Positions 1-12,500 of a stretch of DNA of 64,000 bases are shown here, piece by piece. The stretch lies in contig JAUJPP010000003.1 of NCBI GenBank assembly GCA_030562195.1, positions 11,749,398 through 11,813,397 of the forward strand, in the 5' to 3' direction. Made by a program: the position numbers and the translations under genes. The stretch comes from Nipponacmea schrenckii (Eukaryota; Mollusca; Gastropoda; Lottiidae). The number at the start of each line of letters is the position of its first letter. Within the stretch, counting starts at the first letter, position 1. Under the pieces are notes generated by a model. That model was not told where the DNA came from and ran no database searches. It worked only from the letters and a program-made list of their open reading frames with translations.

Positions 1-3000
1 CCTTAGCCTAATAGGCGAAATTAAAATCTTGAAAAACCACAAAACTAAGTCATTTTTGAAAAACGCTTAGGCCTACTGTTAATCAATTTATTAAGCGTTT
101 ATCAATAATCAAATGCATAATTAATATTATGGATAATTAGGTCCAATTGGATAATTGCTATTTGGACAGACAATGATGGTATGCTAAAAACATCCATTTT
201 CCAAAGATATGGATTCAAGGTAGATCTAGGCCTACGGTACCGGTTTAAGCTTAGATCTTTAACGTTTAAAAAACCCTCACCAGCGGAGGTGCGGAAAATC
301 CCAAGTTTTTTGTGCACGGTTTTCTGACTTTTCCAGGCATATCTGTCCAAATAGCTATCAGAGGCTGGGTGAGAATAGAGTCAGCAAATTTCGGACTAAC
401 GCTCTAGATCTAAACTTTTTCCCACGGCCATGCACCCTTTTACTTTTCAACTTTCATTCCTCTTTGGCCGCTGTCCTTCCCAGGTAGGCTAATTGCCATG
501 CATAACTAAGTTGCAAAATCATGATAATACATTAACAATTACTTACAACGTTTAAAAATCTTACTATGACTGTTTTTTAAAAGTTCAAATACAACTGAAT
601 TAATTCCATTTTAAATCAGGTCTACCCGCTTTTCTTGGAAATTCCCAATTTCAAAAACAACTTCCGGTTAGATGAATCGACCTGGTTTAGGTCGAATAGG
701 ACAAGCTAACTGGGTCGACCAAAATAATAAAATAATAGGCATTAAAGTCTTAAAGAATAACCAATTGCTCATTGAAACTGTAAGGCGAAGCCAATTTTCA
801 TTGTCTTAAAAGATATTCTTACAACCTCGTAGGAAGACCTACTACTAGTATCCATCTCTATTGAAAATTGTTATAGTGTTTCGACATAAATGGTTCTATT
901 CCTTTATAAGTAAATATGACATATTATTATCCTATGGGCTAAATATTTAGTCTATCGCCCATGTCGGAATATAGGCTATAATTTCATATCCTTTTCGTGT
1001 ATGCAAATCAAAATCCGTTTGAGGAAAAGTCTTTACTAAACAGTTTCTAGAGTTATAGTGCCTACTCTATTTATATCTCTATGATAGGGCTCTCTTTATC
1101 CAGTCATGTTTTATATAGTAACATCATTATCTCCTTATATGGAGTGACGATCATTTTAGTAAATAATGGGTTTATGTTCTCATCAGATTCCTGAATCAGT
1201 TAGATGTTTGTTTCATTTTTATAAAGTAAGTAAATACGTTCATTTTCGATATTAATATACTTCTTCTAAACGAAGAGCTAAACAAATAGTTAAGAGTTTA
1301 TGGCCTATATAAACACCCAAAATCGGTATGCTGTAGGATAGGTATAATCTTCTCAGTGTAAACGAAAGCGGTGTGCATAGTGTCTAGCTATATCTTACTG
1401 TAATTAGAGCCTGTCAAGTGTTGTGAGTTGTGATTAATTATTATGTTGACGAGTCTCTTGATTAAATATTTAGTCTACTATCTGGATTTTAACTCACATA
1501 TTCAATCTCAGAACGATATAATTCTCTTATATTCACTTCAAAGGCCAGGTAGGATTAAAGCATAATATTTATAACAGAATTTATACGCAGATTTCGTATG
1601 TAAATGCAAGAAAAAATGAAGGAAATAATGGTTGCTTCTTGGTCTGTTTAACTTAAATTCAAGAATTTTCGCCTATTTACTTGCAGACGATTATTATATT
1701 TTAAATCCTAAATCCCGAGGGAACTATCACGAGGGATAATAGATTTCCCGAGGTACAGGGTAGGGTGTTTATTATAACAAAACAATGATGGCCATCGTAA
1801 TACACCCACATTTGTAGGGTCATCCGTCATCCTGGAGATCAACAAGAACTATATGTAAATGAAACATTTGTATAAACACTTGCAATCCATATTGTTTGCA
1901 AGCTAAAAATTAAATGCGTTTCAAATTGCAATTACCCATTTATTAAAAATAGGGTTTATCTTTTAATATAAATATCACCAAGTTTCATTAAAATCTGCCC
2001 CGAATCGTCCAATGTTCACAGGCTAAACTATTAACGCGTTTTTAAAAGCAAGAACAATATATCATGAATTAATTTCAGATTGATTTGATTTAAGTTATAG
2101 CGTTAATACTTTGGCTATATGATAAACAATTTTACCAATTTTAGCCTAAATACGTCAAGAATTGTGCCTTATAGAGTGTTGAAGGTTGAAGACATTATAA
2201 TTGAACGCATTCACAAGAAGAACTCAAATATTTTTCGATTGATTTGGTTTTCGACAAGAACTCATTTAGTTGTGTATTTCGTTTGGAAAAACAATACTAA
2301 CTAGAACTGTGAACAGTACTGAGAGTGGCAAACAACCCCTATGGGGCCACTTGATACAAGGTCACGTGAATTTGAATTTTTAAACACTCAAAACAAAATT
2401 TTTAACAACCATTATAAGCATATGTATGGACAGCTTAGGTCAAGTACATTATTTGACTTGAAAATTATTAAGGTAATTGAAGGTCAAGGTCACTTGATAT
2501 AGCCTTTTGAATTTAAAAAAAAAAACTAAAACGGGTACAAAAAAATTGTTGTCGACCATTATAGGCCTATGTGTGGATAGGAAAGGTCAAGAACATTCTA
2601 CTTGTAAAAATTCAGTGTCATTGAAGGTCAAGGTCATTTGATATAATTGTTGTCGATCATAATAGGCATATGTGTGGATACCTTAGGTCAAGAACATTCT
2701 ACTTGAAAAAATTCAGGGTCATTGAAGGCCAAGGTGATTTGATTTGGCCTTTTGAATTTTCAAAAAAATTCAATCGGGCATTAAAAAAATTTAAATTTGA
2801 AGATCAAAATTCTGTTCCCAACAAGTTTTAGATAAAGTAACAAGGTTTCGAAAAACACCAAAATCAGACAAATCGGATACAAATTAGCGGACTTCTTAAA
2901 ATTTTGCTGAATGATACCGTTCTGTGATGACACATAAAGTATCACTTCCGGTTTGGATTTTTTATTTCAAAAGGGTTCTAATTATGCCTGATAGTATATA

Positions 3001-4060
3001 TGTATAGCTTTTGTACTGATTTCTTACATACACCTGAAGCTGGGTGACCCAACGCGGTTCTAAAAAACCGGAAGTTCTCACGCAAGAACCGGAAGTGGTA
3101 GAAATTGTTTTATGCTGCGGTTTTATTTCTATAGGCGACTTCTCTATATTCTATAATTTTCAAAGCGATCGGATAATTAGCACCAAAGTTATGCAATTAT
3201 GCATATTATTATTATGCAATTACTAACTACTGATGCGTAAAAATTTTAGTTTTATATATTCATTTTCTATTCCAGTACGTATCTTATCGTATTTTTCAAA
3301 CCAAATTTCTATACGATTTTCGAGTTTTGGGCTATGGAGCTTCCCGAAAAAAAAAAAGTCTAATGAAAACAAAGAGTGGCAAATTTCTAATTTTTTTGCC
3401 TTTTTTGTTCTTCACCATATAGAAATGCAATCTTTAATTATATATAAAGGACCTGTAATTCATTTGCCTTTTAAACTTTTTCCTGAAATCTTGTTGAAAA
3501 TTTTCCAATATCTCACATGAAAGCCTGACCGATACTTAGTTTCTGTACCAAAATCTCATTAAATCATGACCATGAAAATCTTTAGTTTTTCCAAATGAAA
3601 GTAGGGCCTATGCCAGTATATTTTATCAACATCTACCTGACTGTCACTGCACACAAAACGAAATTTTTTAGAATTATCTTTAAACAAATTGTTATTGCAT
3701 ATAAATTCAAAAAAATTCTGTTAAATTTAGCTGACGACCATTCTATTGCATAAGGCTTTGACGAGTGATTGCAACAAAGAGCTATACATAATATCTATGG
3801 GATTTGAATGAGAGGGACTTCATGAAATAATGAACCCGACAGAGCTGTTGCACGATGCCATTAAAGGGTTTAATTGAATGAGAAGTGAATAAAGAGCTTG
3901 GTGGCTCCTTAGTTTGACAGGTAAATAAGCTTTCATTCTGATTATAGAAGCTAGCAGAAATCAAAGAGCACTTTATCATAGACTTCTGACTCAATATAAT
4001 TACCCGGCATTGTATATCTTATTATATTCCAGTTCACAAAGGCTGTGGAGGGTTAAAGAT
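1..4060. other. Intergenic, repeat-rich, no gene seen
   Basis: No coding region here has family similarity or splice-supported structure; short open frames are in low-complexity AT-rich DNA. Positions 1-130 resemble part of the palindromic MITE family seen at 5275 and 33040. Positions 1795-2300 resemble an old copy of the TATACGCCCAC element family. Positions 2340-2770 hold a degenerate tandem repeat. The last 60 bases contain a plausible acceptor (tatattccag at about 4023-4032) ahead of the first actin-like ATG, so a 5' UTR exon may lie upstream. Confidence 0.6.
2340..2770. repeat. Degenerate tandem repeat, about 110-175 bp unit
   Basis: The phrases 'gaaggtcaaggtca' plus 'ttgatat', 'aggtcaagaacattctactt' and 'cgaccattataggc' recur about three to four times in the same order with variable spacing. 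No open frame is conserved between units, so it is treated as a decayed satellite-like repeat. Confidence 0.6.
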
Positions 4061-4065
4061 CCATT

Positions 4066-6956
4066 ATGAGTGACGATGAAGAAAACCCTGCTTTAGTGTT
4101 AGATATTGGTTCTGCAATGGTCAGGGCTGGTTTTGCAGGGGATGATGCTCCAAGATCCGTATTTCCAAGCCTTGTTGGGAGACCGTCATTTACATCTGTG
4201 GTAATCATCATAGTATTTTTTATATTGGAATTAGGTTTAAATATAGAAAATATATCACAAGATTACTTATAATTTTATCACAAGTAATAGCCACTCTTAA
4301 TTTCTGACAGACATAATTTTTGCCTTATTTAGTCACTCTAATAATCCGAGATATTTGAATAGTTAATTTTTTAAAGAAATTGTTCAATTAGATCATTGGT
4401 TTTCATTATAGATGCCGACTGATCATGACTTGTACATCGGAGATGAAGTTTTGAAAACAAAGGCAGCATTATCTATATCTCATCCAATAGAACATGGTAT
4501 TGTAACTAACTGGGATGATATGGAAATTTTATTGAATTATATTTTTGATAAAGAATTGAGAGTTTCACCTTCAGATCAAGCAATATTAGTTACAGAGCCT
4601 CCACTAAATCCAAAATCTAACAGAGAAACCATGACACAGGTAAAAGGCTTTATATTATCCTTAAGTAATTGTCTTATAACAGTCAGAATGTTCTGAAACA
4701 ATGTCTAAGTTATAATATTGTAAAGTATGTTATTTAGTTACGGAGGGTGCAATAGAAGATACATCTAAAATAATGTTATTTTCTTCCCTGCTGTCTCAGT
4801 CTAATTTTATTCAATTTCAGGTAATGTTTGAGAAGTTTGATGTACCCAATTTTTATATAGCTAACCCAGGAATACTTGCTTCATATGCGTCTGGTCGAGG
4901 TACGGGACTGATGGTAGATTGTGGAGAAGGTCTTACCCATGTGATACCAATTTATGAAGGTATAGTCTACAGTCTAACTTCACAATCCTTATACATATGC
5001 AGCCTGTCGAAATTTTTGGGGCTGTATTTTATTTAATTTTATTTTAACGTTTTCAAACAGGACGACCGATAGTGGATAGTAAGTTATTTATTAAGTAAAT
5101 GTGATTTTTCATTCATAATTTGTTTTAGGATTCACTATCCCTCATACTATTCGAAGACAGAATTTAGCCGGAAAAGATTTAACACACAATCTTCAAAAGC
5201 TACTTCAAAAGAGAGGGCATACTCTAACCACAGATAGTAAGTATACAAAATGTTAGGTTCAAATATAATGAGATAATAAGTCTTAGAATGAACATAAAAT
5301 TTGACAATTTTAAACTTGGCTAATAGGAGCTATATTCATCAGTGAATATACCTGCTGCCATAACTAACATTAAAAAGATAAATAAATACCCAAAAAAGCA
5401 AGTAATTATATAAAAGTACGCATTTGATAATTGAAAAACGCTTAATAAATTGATTAAGCTTTTTTTTTTTTTAAATGACTTAGTGTTGTAAGTTTTCCAA
5501 ATTTTAAGAGAGTCTGTAACTTTATGACACCAGGTAAGTTCACGGATGAATACTTATATTGGCCATTTAGAACAAAAATTTTATGTTCATGCTAAGACCC
5601 AGTATCCCTTTAATAAACAATCGAAAATATATCAGCATGTCACAGTTTGGGAGAGGATGGTCCCCAACCCCCATCCCATTATATTTCAAATTTGTATCAC
5701 TTTACATTATATTATTAAAGAATTGCTTGTGGCCCCTTTGAATTTCCCACTGGCGTTTGGTTTGACGTCTTAAACTAATGGCGGGAAACATTAGATTTGC
5801 TTCTAAATTGCGTCTTTCAGGTGAATTTGAGATAGTACGAGATATTAAAGAACAATGTTGCCATGTAGCATTAGATTATGAGAAGGAAATAAATGATCCG
5901 TTATTATCTTTAAATAGTAAAAATTATGAGCTTCCTGATGGAACCAAACTTACTCTTGAAACTGAGAACATGGCTTGTCCTGAAATCCTATTTCAACCAG
6001 AATTATACGGTATGACACCCTTATGATATATAATCTTTAACTGGTTTTAATGAGTAGAATTTTTTTAATATGCAGCAATGTATCGAAAACATCTTTGATA
6101 CAAATCGAACAATAATGCACTTTCCAGTTTAGCTTGTTAACATTTGAAAAGCTAGATTTCCTAAGTATTGTTAACGTTGCCATGCACATTATATTATAGA
6201 ATTTGTTTTGAAAATATAACTGCTATCTTCAGGTCGAGAAGAGAAAGCTCTACATAAATTTGTATATGAAACATTGATGGACTGTGATATTGATATGAGG
6301 AGAGATTTCTATACTAGTATCATACTATCTGGTGGAACTACTATGCTACCAGGTACGAAAATCAGCCGTACTATCCGAATTTTTCCCATAATTTGTAGAA
6401 AGATGTTTTCCGTATCTTTTTTCTAAACGAACCGAATTACTTCTGGGTTTGTTAGGAATAAAACTATATCGACTGTAAACCGAAGATCACGAACGAATGC
6501 TATTGATTTACCCGAAAACAGCACGAATTCCACAGTCAAATTGTTGCAATATAACTTAAATAAAAGATTTCGCAAAAAATCTTTCCGAGTAGTTTACATG
6601 ATTTTTATCAAGGTTCTAAGACCTTTTTCATTGATAGAATGGTCTTAACACCATTTCATGCTTTGGCCAAATGAACTACTTCTGATGGCAAGGCAATTTC
6701 ATATTATTGAATCAACTACCACTATGGTATTGTCCTCATTGTTTCAGGGTTTGCTGAACGACTGACTGTAGAATTAAAGAAATTAATACCAAGTCGCATG
6801 GTTTGCAAAGTCGTTTGCAATCCTGAAAGAAAATACTCAGTTTGGATTGGAGGGTCTATATTAGCGTCATTATGTACATTTAGTGAGAAGTGGATAACCA
6901 AGGAAGAATATTTGGAATGGGGCCCAGAAATAATTCACAGAAAAACCATCTTATGA
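4066..6956 (+). CDS. Divergent actin-like protein A, seven exons, 375 aa
   Basis: Coding exons: 4066-4200, 4412-4639, 4821-4959, 5129-5236, 5821-6009, 6233-6352, 6748-6956. All introns are GT-AG and the joined frame is open, giving 375 codons, the length of conventional actin. The actin fold is covered end to end: phosphate loop 1 (LVLDIGSA), the [12 protein letters not shown] segment with the His73 position, [10 protein letters not shown], the YASGR helix, DCGEGLTH (phosphate loop 2), [19 protein letters not shown], and [11 protein letters not shown] near the C-terminus. It is too divergent for a standard muscle or cytoplasmic actin: the D-loop is about two residues shorter, the C-terminal Cys-Phe is replaced by Thr-Ile-Leu, and the position aligning with catalytic Gln137 is Pro. 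Conventional actin forms ATP-dependent filaments; whether this one does is unknown. It could be a tissue-restricted actin-like protein. It is followed in tandem by paralogue B. Confidence 0.9.
5275..5620. mobile_element. Palindromic MITE-like element in intron 4 of actin-like A
   Basis: The left end (about 5277-5360) and the right end (about 5535-5616) are imperfect inverted repeats of roughly 80 bp. Shared words are 'cttagaatgaacataaaat', 'ttcatcagtgaa' and their complements. The centre carries an 'aaaacgcttaataaattg' motif. Related copies or halves lie at 1-130, 13800-13905, 18918-19105 and 33040-33365. No open frame of note, so it is non-autonomous. Confidence 0.65.
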
Positions 6957-7554
6957 TGTGTATTTTATCAGAATGGATTAAAGTGTCCCAACTAGGCTAG
7001 TAGTGGTGGTACATGGACCAGTAGATGGACATACATGAGCCCCAATTACACTGTACATGTCCCTTATGCTTTGCGGAAATAACAATCCTTTGAAAATTAA
7101 GATCTGAAACCGCAACTTTTGCTTTAGAAATATTAATCATCTATGTATGAATTTATGGCTATAAAAATATATCTTGGCCAATTTAATGGTGTATATTTTT
7201 CTATCTTTGTTATATTTGGAAATATTTATTAAAATTCTTTTGTTTTTGTTTGCTTTTGTTTTTCATTTGTTGAAGGAGGTGCGAATCTAACGATTTTGCT
7301 GATTTCATTTTGTTTTCCATCTGTCAGGTTGCCACGTGTTTCTTATTATCAGTTGACCTCGGTTAAGCTTTGCATGAAGTCTTCTTCCTAGCATACGAGA
7401 TCGCTGATTTTAAATCCAGATTTGTCAGCTGATGTTTAATCAATTGTGATCACTGATGTATAATCTTAACGTGATTACTATGTATGATCTGAAATTGATC
7501 GAGGATATACAATCCTGATAATATCTCAATATAATATAATCCAGAGTTATAATC

Positions 7555-8530
7555 TAGATGTGATTCCTGATATATAATCTAGATGTGATAACTGTTGTAT
7601 AATACAGATATGACCCTGATATATAATATAGATGTGATCATTGTTGTATTATACAGATATGACCCTGATATATAATATAGATGTGATCATTGTTGTATAA
7701 TACAGATATGACCCTGATATATAATATAGATGTGATCATTGTTGTATAATACAGATATAACCCTGATATATAATCTAGATATGATCATTGTTGTATAATA
7801 CAGATATGACCCTGATATATAATATAGATGTGATCATTGTTGTATAATACAGATATGACCCTGATATATAATCTATATGTGATCATTGTTGTATAATACA
7901 GATATGACCCTGATATATAATCTAGATATGATCATTGTTGTATTATACAGATATAACCCTGATATATAATCTATATGTGATCATTGTTGTATAATACAGA
8001 TATGACCCTGATATATAATATAGATGTGATCATTGTTGTATAATACAGATATGACCCTGATATATAATCTAGATGTGATCATTGTTGTATTATACAGATA
8101 TGACCCTGATATATAATCTATATGTGATCATTGTTGTATTATATAGATATGACCCTGATATATAATATATATGTGATCATTGTTGTATAATACAGATATG
8201 ACCCTGATATATAATCTATATGTGATCATTGTTGTATAATACAGATATGACCCTGATATATAATATAGATGTGATCATTGTTGTATAATACAGATATAAC
8301 CCTGATATATAATCTAGATATGATCATTGTTGTATAATACAGATATGACCCTGATATATAATATAGATGTGATCATTGTTGTATAATACAGATATAACCC
8401 TGATATATAATCTAGATGTGATCATTGTTGTATAATACAGATATGACCCTGATATATAATATAGATGTGACCACTGTTGTATAATACAGATATAACCCTG
8501 ATATATAATCTAGATGTGATCGCTGAAATA
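7555..8530. repeat. 49-bp minisatellite, about 19 copies
   Basis: The unit contains 'gatcattgttgtata', 'atacagatat', 'gaccctgatatataat' and recurs every 49 bases; for example 'gatgtgatca' starts at 7631 and again at 7680. Copies vary at a few fixed sites: gaccctg versus aaccctg, and tatagatgtg, ctagatgtg, ctagatatg or ctatatgtg. Flanking sequence on both sides (7440-7600, 8530-8790) holds diverged 'atgtgat...ctgatatataat' units, consistent with an array that expanded in its centre and decays at its edges. Confidence 0.93.
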
Positions 8531-9499
8531 GATCTAGATGTGATATCTAGTATATATTCTAGATGTGACAGCTGATGTATAATCTAGAGGTAATCGATAA
8601 ATTTTAATCTTTGTTGTATAATCTAGTATAATTATGTAATCGCTGATATATATATATATATTAGCAGTGATAGCATACATATAATCTTGATTTAGTGTTG
8701 ATCTGTGTATAATCTAGTTGTGACTTCTGATATACCATCTAGATGTGACCTCTGGTTAATAATGTGATTGCTGAAATATGATCTAGATGTGATTGTAAAG
8801 TATGATATAATTTGATTTAACGAAAAAAAAACCGAAAGAAATCATTACTTAATTATATTGGTTAAAAATTCAAATCGATATCGATTGGTTTTTGAGCCCA
8901 TATCTGTTATGTACAATTAACATCGCCATGAATGTATATTTTAGCGTACACGGTTTCCCATAATGTTTGACCTATATATTTCTTGGTATATAATGCACAT
9001 ACTATACTACCAAGGATTTTACATTTTGTGTTGACAAATATTTCATTTTCTTACATAAATGTGCAAGGTAAGAATTACTTTAAGCAATCACCAAGGCGTG
9101 CAATTAGAAATTGAGTACCAAAAGCTCTATATCACAACCTAGAACAGTTGTTTTTATATAGTATATCAACTCTGTTATCAGCGAATACTTTTATAGTTCG
9201 AGAAGATTATATGGATGACCATTTCTGTCAAATGATAAACACTAACGTAAGGGCATACAGTTTATACATTTTTCGAATAAACATTGGAATACATTAAACG
9301 CCACTTAAAGGTATCCTACCTATTAGGATGACCTAAAAATAGAAAGTTTTAAACTTAGCCAAACTGAGTCTTTGTTCGTCAGTGGATTTCAAAACTATAC
9401 GCCATTATCTCTCCATAATCCAATATTGCCATTATACAATATTGTATTTGAATGTTGTAAACCACCATTTGATTTTAGTCAAAAATAACCCTGGTTTGA

Positions 9500-9537
9500 A
9501 ATGAAATGAATGGAGTTTTACGTCCTAATTTCCCTGG
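9500..9537 (-). mobile_element. SINE 3'-end fragment
   Basis: About 35 bases match the reverse complement of the terminal part of the SINE at 59096-59460 (the 'aggacataaaactccattca' region). Only the 3' tail is present, as expected for a 5'-truncated retroposon. It ends about 20 bases before the ATG of actin-like B. Confidence 0.5.
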
Positions 9538-9555
9538 GTCAAAAAAGAAAAAAGT

Positions 9556-12500
9556 ATGTGGGACCCATCGTATACTGGTGAAGACGAATTGTCAACTTTG
9601 GTATTAGATTTAGGATCTTCGAAGTGTAAAGCTGGTTTCGCTGGAGATGAAGGTCCCCAGTCTGTATTCTGTTCTGTAGTGGGCAAAACCAGGATAGTAA
9701 GAATAAAATTTTCGTTACTTTACTTTCCATTGATTTAATAGTATAGTTCTTCTCATTTATTCTAAATATCCATTATGTTCTGCCATGGATTCAATATATT
9801 CCCGCACCTGGATTTAATATATTCCTGCACCTGGATTCAATATATTTCTGAATCTGGATTCAATATAGGCCGAGATTCTCTTGCATTCGGTATGGTTATT
9901 TTCTCATAGATTCAATATAGATCTGTTCATGGATTCAATATAGTTCTGCTCATGGATTCAATATAGTTTTGCTCTTGGATTCAATATAGGCATAGTTCTT
10001 TTCTTATATATTCAGTATATTTTCTCATACATTCAGTATAGTTATTTTCTCATGGGTTCAACAAAGTTTTGTCCATTTATATTAAACAGATTTATTTTTT
10101 ACAAATTTCTTATGCTCTTCGTTATATGAAATATTCCAGGCTGGATATGAGGCATCTGCAGATAGACAGGAATCCTACGTTGGACATGAAGTTCAAGAAA
10201 CAAATGCAGCATTATCTATATCTCATCCAATAGAACATGGTATTGTAACTAACTGGGATGATATGGAAATTTTATTGAATTATATCTTTAATAAAGAATT
10301 GGGAGTTTCACCTTCAGACCATGCAATATTAGTTTCCGAACCTCCACTAAATCCAAAATCTAACAGAGAAATTATGACACAGGTAATATATCTAAAATAT
10401 ACTTATCTAAAAATCTAAATGAATATAGAAGTCATAGAATATCAGAAGCACATTCGGATATTGTGAGCTTTTTAAGGAATTTTGACGGCTATGGATTTGA
10501 TTTTTTTATGTATAAAAAATAATATTTATCTCGAGTCATAGATATTTTTGAGTTTCAAGTTATAAGTTTATACATAATAGTTGAGTTTGTTTTAGATAAT
10601 TACACTCAGGGTCCGTTAAAGGTATCAGTAACTCTTTACTAAGCAATAACACAAGCTTGGCTCCTAACATTAAAATATTTTTATCCCAGACTAACATTAT
10701 TTACATTATATACAATCAAACCTACTTTAAAATCTTATAGACAGATAGTGTTAGTACTGTTAGTCAGAGGGGTGCAGTGATTAAAAGCCTAATGGTATAT
10801 ACATGACATGACACAATATAAAAGTTCTTATTACTGATTTATCCAAGCTTGTGCCTCATCATAGTGTATTTTTTAAACTCAATTTTATTACTAACACAGA
10901 AACATATATACAAAAAAAAAACAATAGAAAAAACACAAAACAACAACAAAAAAAAATAAAACACAAAAAGAACCCCAAAAACTTATCTACTTTCTGTAGA
11001 ATGAATATAAGAAAAAAAAAAAAATTCAGTTTAAAAAGTGCGTTTAATATTCGAAAGTGTACAGTATATGATCAAATTTAAAATTTTGAACTTGGAGGTT
11101 TTAAATTTTGAATTTTGAATTTTTGGATTTACTAATATCAAATTTGAATAAATTGTTTGCCAATGTTATAATTGATATGGATAGTTTAAGTCATATACTA
11201 ATTTCAGTGAAATTTCCTGATGTATTAGCCTATTTAAAAACAATTTAGAGTGACACTATTGAACACGGATTAAAGGATTAATTAGCGGTATGCTACTCGT
11301 TAACACCCATTAACAGTAATTCGCGTTAATTAATGATTAGCGTGGTCGTTTATTAGTTGGCCAATTTACTTCAATTTCGGTGGTCGCTGGTCGCGTTGAA
11401 GGAGTGGTCGTTTAATAAGCATAAATTTTATTGAAATATCGTCGGGGGGAATTTGAGGCGGTCGCTTACAACAAGCGGTCGCAGAATATGGTCGCATGAA
11501 GGACTTTTACTGTATATATTTGATATTGTTGATTTTAATGTTATATTATAGATAATGTTTGAGAAATATGAAGTACCAGCTTATTTTATGATGTTACAAT
11601 CAATATTAACTCAATATAGTTGTGGTAGAGTGTCTAGCATAATGATAGAGGTTGGTGGAGGTATAACACATATACTGCCAATATATGAAGGTAGATAAAA
11701 ACCAGCAATAATAGAGATTTCCTATTTTTTGCTGGTTTGGTTTTCTCTCTCAAACGTATGAAATTTTATATCCAAATCTGTCGAAACGTGGCCTTGAACG
11801 TATCTGAAAAATGTCTAAACGCCAAAACTATTTGAAAAGGTTATGTAAAGATAACGTTAACTTTAAACTTTCCTTATTTCTTTAGTTTGGAGTAAGAAAA
11901 CTACTGTACGGATTTAAACGTAACTCGTTGAAGGTAATGAAATTTTTCGGAAAACTATAGGATCATAATGCTATGTTCTAATTATAGGTCATGCTATATT
12001 ACCTGCTGTTAAGAGAAGAGATTACGCTGGACGTGATTTAACCCATTATCTACAAGAATTATTAAACTATAAGGGATATAGTTTCTGTTCTTACCGTAAA
12101 TATTCATTTTGTCTTTCAATTCATAGAACATCATTAAGGATTAAGTGGTTCAGGCATGATGGGATTAATGAAAGCTTGTAGGGAGTCATTAGTATATTCA
12201 TAAAAAAAGGAACGCCAGATTTCCAATAGTGATAATTTTAAAAAGAACGATTATAAGACGGGTACACGAGCTTCCATCACAACGAATTGTTTCAAATAAA
12301 TTTGTAGAAAAAAAAAAACACATTTCCCTTATTTCATCGATTTGCTTAGTGTCATTTGATCAGCAGAATTGTTTTTACCAATGTGAGCACATTATCGAAC
12401 AAAACAAAGATTACTATTCTATGTTATAACAATGAAACGAATCGACTATTAATGTATCTTATTATTTTAAATTATAGGCGAACAAGAGATAGTACGAGAT

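Larger units (their letters stand above)
6957..9555. other. Spacer between the two actin-like genes
   Basis: Contains the 49-bp minisatellite (7555-8530, annotated separately) and AT-rich DNA. I see no additional gene. At 9497-9537 there is a short fragment matching, on the minus strand, the 3' end of the SINE at 59096 (words 'aatgaatggagtttta' and 'cgtccta'). Confidence 0.6.

Noticed and set aside
3233..3520. 95-codon plus-strand frame
   Set aside because: Phe/Ser/Ile/Lys-rich AT composition, no domain, no splice context.
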